Shown here in pieces: positions 6,637-13,420 of a DNA stretch of 13,420 nucleotides. Numbering within the stretch: position 1 is the first letter of the stretch; each line of letters begins with the position of its first letter. The notes under the pieces are model-generated. The model was given only the letters and a program-made list of their open reading frames with translations, was not told the origin of the DNA and did no database searches. A program made the position numbers and the translations under genes. The stretch comes from an uncultured Parvularculaceae bacterium (lineage in GTDB: Bacteria > Pseudomonadota > Alphaproteobacteria > Caulobacterales > Parvularculaceae), in NCBI GenBank assembly GCA_947259815.1, contig CAMYNO010000184.1:1-13420 (forward strand), read 5' to 3'.

Positions 6637-6939
6637 ATGTTCGCCGCCGCAACAGCCGCAATTATTATCGCCATGACCCTTGCGCTGGTTCGCGCCTTTG
6701 CGGGCCCGTCGCTCTATGACCGCGTTCTTGCGGGCAATTCCTTCGGCACGAAAACCGTGCTGCTCATCGGCCTTATGGGTTTTCTGACCGGGCGTCCTGA
6801 TTTTCTCGATATCGCGTTGCTATATGCGCTGATCAACTTCGCCGCGACCATCGCGATCCTGCGCTTTTTCTCCTATCGCACGCCGAAGGGAACCCCGGCG
6901 GAGCCGCGCTCGGCGCAATCAGGCGGAGGCGAGGCATGA
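6637..6939 (+). CDS. mrpF: Mrp antiporter subunit F
   Basis: A 100-aa protein with three transmembrane helices, the small F subunit (MbhB counterpart) of the antiporter membrane complex. Visible family features are the first helix followed by GPSLYDRVLAGNSFG (23-37), with the conserved Asp-Arg at 28-29, and DIALLYALINF at 58-68 with a helix containing the conserved Asp58. The tail after residue 82 is Gly/Pro-rich. GGAGG inside the end of mrpE serves as ribosome site. The stop codon overlaps the mrpG start (ATGA). Confidence 0.93.
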   Translation: MFAAATAAIIIAMTLALVRAFAGPSLYDRVLAGNSFGTKTVLLIGLMGFLTGRPDFLDIALLYALINFAATIAILRFFSYRTPKGTPAEPRSAQSGGGEA

Positions 6940-7289
6940 TGGGGCTCAACGAAAATATAGACCTGATCCGCGACGTTCTTTCATGGGGCCTGTTCCTCAT
7001 TGGCGGCGCCGGCATTGTCGTTGGCGCGCTTGGCATCGTGCGCTTTCCGGATTTTTACTCACGCCTCCACGGCGCGGGCGTTACCGATACGGCGGGCGCG
7101 GAACTTATGGTCTTCGCCATGATGCTCCAGGCGCCGAACTGGCTGGTCTTCGCCAAGCTTGTCATCATCGCCATCTTCCTCGGATTGACCTCGCCGGTCG
7201 CCACGCACGCTATCGCCCATGCCGCATGGATGACCGGTTTCAGGCCCATGGAAGGGCCGGAGCTGCGCTATGATGGAGACGGCAAGTGA
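6936..7289 (+). CDS. mrpG: Mrp antiporter subunit G
   Basis: A 117-aa three-helix subunit G (MbhC counterpart). The diagnostic motif RFPDFYSRLHGAGVTDT spans 36-52, after the first helix (about 14-35). The second and third helices are at about 53-64 and 69-95. The ATG overlaps the mrpF stop codon by four bases (ATGA); a second ATG follows directly as codon 2. GGAGGCGAGG lies upstream. The stop overlaps the GTG of the next gene (GTGA). Confidence 0.94.
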   Translation: MMGLNENIDLIRDVLSWGLFLIGGAGIVVGALGIVRFPDFYSRLHGAGVTDTAGAELMVFAMMLQAPNWLVFAKLVIIAIFLGLTSPVATHAIAHAAWMTGFRPMEGPELRYDGDGK

Positions 7290-7882
7290 CAAGCTATCAC
7301 TTCAATGTCTCGCCGATCCTGCTGGTCGATCTTTCCCTGCTGACCATGTTGCTGCTGGTCGCTGTCGCAATGCTCCGTTCACGGCATTTATTTGCCGTGG
7401 TCATGCTGTCGGGGATTTACTCGCTTTTGTCTGCGGCGTTTTTCGTTTCGCTCGATGCGGTCGATGTCGCCTTTACCGAGGCGGCGGTTGGCGCCGGCGT
7501 TTCAACCGTGTTGATGCTGGCGGGCATGTTGTTGACGGCGCGGCGGGAAAAACCGCTGGAGCCGCGACGCGTACCGATTGCGCGGCTTGCAGTGTTCGCC
7601 ACCGGCGCGGCGCTGATTTACGCGACTATCGACATGCCGGCCTTTGGCGATCCCAATGCCCCGGCGAACTCCTATGTCGGTCAGGCCTATGTCGAGGAGA
7701 CGCCGGGCGACATTGCCGTTCCCAACATCGTCACGGCGGTTCTGGCCTCTTACCGGGGCTTCGATACGCTGGGCGAGACGCTGGTGATCTTCACCGCCGG
7801 TCTTGCCGTGATCCTGCTCCTCGGCGTTGGTTCGGCGCGGGGCGGGCGCGAAGTCTCCGACATTGATGAGGAGGAGACGTAA
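7286..7882 (+). CDS. MbhD/MbhE-like fusion (detached MrpA C-terminal module)
   Basis: A 198-aa membrane protein. The N-terminal half has three helices with DVAFTEAAVGAGVST at 60-74, the hallmark of the DUF4040/MbhD family. The C-terminal half has NIVTAVLASYRGFDTLGE at 147-164, the hallmark of MbhE. In classical Mrp systems both modules form the C-terminal end of the large MrpA subunit; in archaeal membrane-bound hydrogenase they are the separate proteins MbhD and MbhE. Here they are fused to each other but not to a NuoL-like domain. The start is GTG at 7286, overlapping the mrpG stop (GTGA), with GGAGACGG upstream. The acidic C-terminus (DIDEEET) ends in a TAATG overlap with mrpB. Conserved Glu65, Asp160 and Glu164 are likely in the ion path, by analogy with MrpA. 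Confidence 0.88.
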   Translation: MTSYHFNVSPILLVDLSLLTMLLLVAVAMLRSRHLFAVVMLSGIYSLLSAAFFVSLDAVDVAFTEAAVGAGVSTVLMLAGMLLTARREKPLEPRRVPIARLAVFATGAALIYATIDMPAFGDPNAPANSYVGQAYVEETPGDIAVPNIVTAVLASYRGFDTLGETLVIFTAGLAVILLLGVGSARGGREVSDIDEEET

Positions 7883-8322
7883 TGGAACGCCTTATCCTCA
7901 GAGTGACCACGAAAATCTTTTTCGCGCCGATTATCCTCTTCGCGCTTTATGTGCAGTTTCACGGCGATTACGGACCCGGCGGCGGCTTTCAGGCCGGTGT
8001 CATTTTCGCCGTCGCGTTTATTCTCCACGCATTTTGTTTTGGCCTTGATGAAACAAAAAAAGTCCTGCCGCAGCGCGCCTTGCTCGTCGCCATGGTGGTC
8101 GGCGTACTCTTTTATGCGGGCACGGGCGTTGCGACCATGTTGCTCGGCGGCAATCTCCTCGGCTATGACCAGATCGATCCGGAATCGACCCATCACGCCG
8201 GACAGCATTACGGCATCCTGCTGGTTGAGTGGGGCGTTGGCGTTACCGTCGCCACGACGATGCTGACGATTTTCTATCACTTCACGGGCCGCGAGCCTGA
8301 TATCGATCAGGAAGACTGGTAG
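7882..8322 (+). CDS. mrpB: Mrp antiporter subunit B
   Basis: A 146-aa four-helix subunit B (MbhF counterpart, MnhB family). The signature HGDYGPGGGFQAG at 27-39 follows the first helix, and a helix with VIFAVAFILHAF comes next. Later helices are at about 67-87 and 109-133, with HYGILLVEWGVG near 109-120. The length is usual for the family. It overlaps the previous stop by one base (TAATG) with a good GAGGAGGAG ribosome site, and mrpC starts five bases after its stop. Confidence 0.95.
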   Translation: MERLILRVTTKIFFAPIILFALYVQFHGDYGPGGGFQAGVIFAVAFILHAFCFGLDETKKVLPQRALLVAMVVGVLFYAGTGVATMLLGGNLLGYDQIDPESTHHAGQHYGILLVEWGVGVTVATTMLTIFYHFTGREPDIDQEDW

Positions 8323-8327
8323 CGGTC

Positions 8328-9113
8328 ATGGAAAGCTGGACTGATTTCGTCATTGCGCGATACAATTACTGGATCGTCATTGTCCTGATGATGATGGGCC
8401 TCTACACGGTGTTCGCGCGCGGCAATCTGGTGAAGAAAATTGTCGGGCTGAATATCTTTCAGACCTCGGTTTTCATTTTCTATATCACTATCGGCAAGAT
8501 CGCCGGCGGCACGGCCCCGATCTATATTGGCGGCGAGCTGGATCATGGCGGCGGTCATGGCGAGGAACCTCTCGGCGGTGAAGGCGGCCATGGCGGAGAA
8601 AGCCACGACGTGCAATCCATCGGCGATCATGGCGCGGAAGCGGGCGCATCGCTTCACAGCAAGATCGAGAACACGCTGGACGCCGGCGACATAAAGGCCG
8701 CGGCGAATGAGCTAAAGCTCGGCGAAGGCGCCATTTCGGGCGAGGGCGGTCATGACGCCGCTTCGCTTCACACAGCACCCGACGCTGGGCCCGAGGCAGG
8801 CGCAAAAATTGTCAATGATCAGCTTGTCGATGCGGGCAAATCCGCCGCCGATAGTATCGAACTGACGATTGATGCGGCCCATGGCGCGGCGGAGGCGGCG
8901 GCCTATCACTCCGAGGTTATTTACACCAACCCGCTGCCGCATGTGTTGATCCTTACCGCGATTGTCGTCGGCGTTGCGGGCACGGCGGTTGGCCTTGCCC
9001 TCGCGGTGCGCATTCGCGAGGCCTATGGCACGATCGAGGAAGACGAGCTGGAGGCGATGGATAACGTCGCCGAGTTCGGCGGCGCGGCCCAGCCGGCGGG
9101 GGCGCGGGCATGA
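8328..9113 (+). CDS. mrpC: Mrp antiporter subunit C (NuoK-like) with a large His/Gly-rich insertion
   Basis: A 261-aa protein, more than twice the usual 110-120 aa of MrpC. It is the NuoK homologue (MbhG counterpart) that lines the ion path in the membrane. Helix 1 is at about 13-30 and helix 2 at 37-59; helix 3 (about 205-228) begins with the conserved NPLPHVLILTAIVV. Residues about 67-198 are an extra segment rich in Gly, Ala, His, Glu and Asp, with ten His (73, 77, 88, 93, 101, 110, 142, 148, 185, 194) and no hydrophobic helix. The basic loop RGNLVKK at 31-37 should be cytoplasmic, so the insertion should face the periplasm. A C-terminal tail of about 30 residues is acidic. The insertion is in frame, with codon use like the rest, so it is not a frameshift product. 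Its role is unknown; metal binding or a pH/ion sensor loop is only a guess. Confidence 0.9.
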   Translation: MESWTDFVIARYNYWIVIVLMMMGLYTVFARGNLVKKIVGLNIFQTSVFIFYITIGKIAGGTAPIYIGGELDHGGGHGEEPLGGEGGHGGESHDVQSIGDHGAEAGASLHSKIENTLDAGDIKAAANELKLGEGAISGEGGHDAASLHTAPDAGPEAGAKIVNDQLVDAGKSAADSIELTIDAAHGAAEAAAYHSEVIYTNPLPHVLILTAIVVGVAGTAVGLALAVRIREAYGTIEEDELEAMDNVAEFGGAAQPAGARA

Positions 9114-9152
9114 TGACGGCGATGCAGCTTTCGGAGTCTTTTCCTCCGATCT

Positions 9153-9289
9153 TCCCGGCGAAAGCCGGGATCCATGAATATCGGTCGCTGCATAGCGCCG
9201 GATGGTCAGCGGATAATGCGACGGGCCAGTCAACGGGCGCTGCATTTGTTGCAACAATCACCTCTCTGGGCCCCGGCTTTCGCCGGGGA
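9153..9289. repeat. REP-like doublet (two inverted hairpins) in the mrpC-mrpD gap
   Basis: The left unit is TCCCGGC, loop GAAA, GCCGGGA (9153-9170), followed by TCCA. The right unit is its inverted counterpart CCCCGGC-TTTC-GCCGGGG (9271-9288), preceded by CTGGG. About 100 bases lie between the hairpins. The units match those at 12391-12486, so this is a dispersed repeat. An 80-codon reading frame (9110-9352) runs through it, starting on the mrpC stop (ATGA) and ending on the mrpD start (ATGA). Confidence 0.88.
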
Positions 9290-9348
9290 GAACGCAAAGG
9301 GCGCTCTCTGGTGCGCGAGTGGCGAACGGTTTCGATGCGAGGCGCCGC

Positions 9349-10850
9349 ATGAACCTCGCCGCGCAACTCCCCGTCCTGCCGATCATCACGCCATTAATTC
9401 TGGCGCCGATCACCTTGTTGCTGCCAAAGGGACGTGCGCCCTGGGCGTGGGCGACGATCGTCAGCTGGCTGACATTTGCTGCTTGCGCCTTTCTCCTCGC
9501 CGCTGTCGAGGACGTCGGGGTTATCTCCTATCAGCTTGGCGACTGGGCCCCGCCGCTGGGCATCGAATACCGCGTCGACCTTGCCAACGGCCTTGTTCTG
9601 TTTCTGGTATCGGCAATCGCCGCCGTCGTCTTTCCGTTCGCTTATCGCTCCGTCCAGCTTGAAATAGATGACCGCCAGTCCCCCTTCTTTTATTGCGCGC
9701 TGCTGATCTGCCTCACGGGGCTGTTGGGCGTGACCATCACCGGCGATGCTTTCAACGTCTTCGTCTTCTTGGAGATCTCGTCGCTCTCGACCTATGCGCT
9801 GGTCGCCATGGGGGCTCGGCGCGACCGCCGCGCGCTTACCGCCGCGTTCAACTATCTCATCATGGGCACCATCGGCGCGACCTTCTTCGTCATTGGCGTC
9901 GGGCTTTTGTATCAGGCGACCGGCACACTCAACATGGCGGACCTGCATGACAAGCTCGCCGGTCAGTCGAACCGTGTGGTCGATGCGGGCTTTGCCTTTA
10001 TCGTTGTCGGTATCGGCCTGAAGCTCGCCATGTTCCCGATGCATTTGTGGCTGCCCGGCGCATATACCTATGCACCCTCGGCGGTTTCGGCCTTTCTCGC
10101 GGCGACGGCGACCAAGGTTGCGGTCTATGTGCTGATCCGGTTCATCTTTACGGTCTTCGGATTCGATTTTGAGTTTCTTGGCGCGGCGTTCACCTATGTA
10201 TTCCTGCCGCTGGGGCTTGCGGGGATGTTTATCGCTTCGCTGGTCGCGGTCTTTCAGGAAGACGTCAAACGCATGCTCGCTTATTCCTCGGTCGGGCAGA
10301 TCGGCTACATGCTGCTCGGCCTTTCCTTCGCGACGGTTGAAGGGCTGACCGCGAGCCTCGTTCATGTTTTCAATCATGCGCTGATGAAGGGCGCACTGTT
10401 CATGGCCGTCGCCTGTGTCGTGCTGCGCGCCGGTTCGCATTCGATTCATGCGTTCAGCGGGCTGGCCAAGCGCATGCCCTATACGACATGGGCGTTCATC
10501 ATTTCCGGGCTCTCATTGGTTGGCGTGCCGCTTACCGTCGGTTTCGTTTCCAAGTGGTATCTGCTGCAGGCGTCCTTCGCCGCCGGCCACTGGTATGCGG
10601 GTTTTCTTATCGTCGCTTCCTCACTCATCGCGGTTCTTTATATCGGGCGCATTGTCGAGATGATGCTTCTGCGCGAACCGGCGGAAGAGGGGCCCTATGC
10701 GATCCCGCGGCGCGATGCGCCCTTGTCGATGCTCATTCCAATGTGGTTCCTCGTCGCGGCCAATATTTATTTCGGCGTAAACACCGAGCTGACCGGCGGC
10801 CTTGCCAGTCGCGCCGCTGAGGCGCTGATGTTCATGGCGGGGGGCGCGCA

Positions 10851-10854
<4 letters not shown>
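9349..10854 (+). CDS. mrpD: Mrp antiporter subunit D, first copy
   Basis: A 501-aa polytopic protein of the NuoL/M/N-MrpA/D family, a proton-channel antiporter subunit (MbhH counterpart). Key residues of the family are present: Glu142 in FVFLEISSLSTYA (helix 5), Lys225 in GLKLAMFPMHLWLPGAY (helix 7), His232, Lys256, and Lys402 in SKWYLL (helix 12). VFQEDVKRMLAYSSVGQIGYM at 301-321 is split here by the usual loop between helices. Start choice: the ATG at 9349 has GAGG six bases upstream and gives the usual hydrophobic beginning; a GTG at 9319 would add ten unlike residues inside the repeat-bearing gap. It ends in an ATGA overlap with the next gene. Of the three homologues in the operon, this is the most MrpD-like. 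Confidence 0.93.
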
Positions 10855-12362
<1,508 letters not shown>

Positions 12363-12390
12363 TGGAAATTCAAACTAACCTTTCAATCCG

Positions 12391-12486
12391 CTCATGCCGG
12401 CGAAAGCCGGAATCCAATCCCAAAAAAGATGTCGGGTGTCGCCTGTCATTATTTGTTCGCTGGATCCCGGCTTTCGCCGGGATGAG
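12391..12486. repeat. Second REP-like doublet
   Basis: The left unit (12391-12417, core CCGGC-GAAA-GCCGG) and the right unit (12460-12486, core CCCGGC-TTTC-GCCGGG) are inverted copies of about 27 bases with about three mismatches, spaced by about 42 bases. The cores match the 9153-9289 element. It lies in the 141-base gap between the second MrpD-like gene and the 91-aa gene. It is inside a 49-codon frame (12362-12511) that starts on the upstream stop codon and ends eight bases into the next gene. Confidence 0.88.
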
Positions 12487-12503
12487 CGGGGGAAGTGCAA
12501 CAC

Positions 12504-12779
12504 ATGTCTGACGACCACAACAATTCCGATCCCGGCTGGGCCGATACGAAGCGTTTTCGCAACGTCTTCCTCGGCGTTCTGATCGGCGCCTGCTTTCTTG
12601 CTGCGCTTGCCGGTTTTGTGCCGGCGTTCCAGAAAGATCACCCGCATTTCGCGGCGGAAGGATTTCCGGTTTTCTTCGCGCTGTGGGGCTTTGGCGCCTT
12701 CATGTTCATCGTTCTTGTGGGCCAGCACTTGCGCAAGCTCGTCGGACGCAAGGAAGACTATTATGAGGAGCGCGAATAG
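12504..12779 (+). CDS. Small two-helix membrane protein of the mrp operon
   Basis: A 91-aa protein with a hydrophilic N-terminus (MSDDHNNSDPGWAD), two transmembrane helices at about 20-41 and 53-72, and a charged C-terminus (RKLVGRKEDYYEERE). GGGGGA lies about ten bases before the ATG; an upstream in-frame GTG at 12495 has no spaced ribosome site. It follows the second MrpD-like gene and its stop is two bases before the third, with AGGAG inside its end as ribosome site for the next gene. It matches none of the Mrp A-G subunits I know. Position and coupling suggest an accessory subunit of the antiporter complex; that is inference. Confidence 0.75.
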   Translation: MSDDHNNSDPGWADTKRFRNVFLGVLIGACFLAALAGFVPAFQKDHPHFAAEGFPVFFALWGFGAFMFIVLVGQHLRKLVGRKEDYYEERE

Positions 12780-12781
12780 GC

Positions 12782-13420
12782 ATGCCTGCGATCCTCGACA
12801 TTTTCGTGCAGAATCCGGCGGTCATCCTAACGGTCGGCGCGCTGATAACACTGGCGACACCGCGCCATCTGGCGAGCCTTATCCTCCTGCTGATTACGGC
12901 GCTTTCCGCTATCAAGCTCTGGTCGCTGGGGCTTGGCGAATACGGGAAGATCGCGGTCTTTGGTGAGACCCTGACGACATTGCGCCTTGATCCGCTGTCG
13001 CGCATTTTCGCCGTCGTTTTTCATATCGCCGCGGCGCTCAACATTATCTATGCGTGGGGACAAAGGGACCGCGCACAGAATTTCGCGACGCTCGCCTATC
13101 CGGCGGCGGCGCTTGGCGGGGTTCTCGCCGGCGATCTCATTACCCTGTTCGTATGGTGGGAAATTGCGGCGATTACATCGGTGTTTCTCGTCTGGGCGCC
13201 GGGCACGCGGGTCACCTATCTCGCCGGCATGCGCTATCTGTCGATCCAGATCATGTCGGGCGTCTTGCTCCTCGGCGGCATTGTGCTGTTCTATCGCGAA
13301 ACCGGATCGCTCGCTTTTAACGAGATCGGCCTGCGCGACAGCGAAGGGGCGATCAAGTTTTCCGCCCTCGTCATGTTCCTTGCCTTTGGCGTTAAGGCGG
13401 CGTTTCCGCTGCTGCATAAC
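12782..13420 (+). CDS. Third MrpD/NuoL-like antiporter subunit, cut by the window end
   Basis: The first 213 residues of another NuoL/M/N-family protein; the frame is still open at the last base. Several helices are visible. Glu127 in LFVWWEIAAITSVFLVW matches the helix-5 Glu, and Lys205 in AFGVKAAFPLLHN matches the helix-7 Lys, with the following His at 212. Its sequence is clearly different from the two preceding copies, so it is not a recent duplicate. It starts two bases after the stop of the 91-aa gene; AGGAG lies 11 bases upstream. With three such subunits the complex would have three antiporter-like units in the membrane, or alternative forms. The full length and any downstream genes cannot be seen. 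Confidence 0.9.
   Translation, partial: MPAILDIFVQNPAVILTVGALITLATPRHLASLILLLITALSAIKLWSLGLGEYGKIAVFGETLTTLRLDPLSRIFAVVFHIAAALNIIYAWGQRDRAQNFATLAYPAAALGGVLAGDLITLFVWWEIAAITSVFLVWAPGTRVTYLAGMRYLSIQIMSGVLLLGGIVLFYRETGSLAFNEIGLRDSEGAIKFSALVMFLAFGVKAAFPLLHN

Noticed and set aside
9153..9289. Inverted hairpins as a CRISPR array or an insertion sequence
   Set aside because: There are only two units in opposite orientation, no regular spacers, no transposase and no visible target-site duplication; a REP-like doublet fits better.
9110..9352. 80-codon frame between mrpC and mrpD as a protein gene
   Set aside because: Most of it is translated REP-like repeat, so it is not listed as a gene; its coupling to both neighbours is reported as a finding instead.
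9394..10449. Minus-strand open frame of 351 codons
   Set aside because: It is fully antisense to the first mrpD gene; the product is charged and shapeless, a typical shadow of GC-rich membrane-protein codons.

Overview
The window is a GC-rich chromosomal stretch from an alphaproteobacterium. The grounds are a DUF2336 protein, a TonB-system cluster ending in a TPR gene, a chromosomal ParA/ribbon-helix-helix pair, and REP-like doublets with GAAA-loop hairpins of a kind common in that class. The genus cannot be read from the sequence. No rRNA, tRNA, CRISPR array, integrase or transposase is visible.

Layout. Bases 1-192 form a near-perfect inverted repeat that looks like a fold-back (chimeric) contig end inside an exbD gene; only about 109-306 of that gene is trustworthy. 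It is followed by a short TonB-family energy transducer (319-918) and a secreted TPR protein (983-2527), closed by a strong, probably bidirectional terminator (2551-2588). A small lipoprotein lies on the minus strand (2676-2993). Divergent from it is a DUF2336 protein (3145-4338). Next come a ParA-type ATPase and a translationally coupled protein with a C-terminal ribbon-helix-helix domain (4547-5892), preceded by a tandem 12-bp repeat.

From 6152 to the right edge runs one long Mrp-type cation/proton antiporter operon: mrpE, mrpF, mrpG, a fused MbhD/MbhE-like gene, mrpB, mrpC, a first MrpD-like gene, a second MrpD/NuoL-like gene, a 91-aa two-helix membrane protein, and a third MrpD-like gene cut by the window end. 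Most junctions overlap by 1-4 bases or are separated by a few bases.

The operon has the gene order of the antiporter half of archaeal membrane-bound hydrogenase (MbhA-B-C-DE-F-G-H) rather than the classical mrpABCDEFG order. It has no full-length mrpA: the mrpA C-terminal module is a separate gene, and three separate NuoL/MrpD-like proteins are encoded. MrpC carries a His/Gly/Ala-rich insertion of about 130 residues between transmembrane helices 2 and 3. The only two sizeable gaps in the operon hold REP-like inverted doublets, and each sits inside a small reading frame that bridges the upstream stop codon and the downstream start codon.
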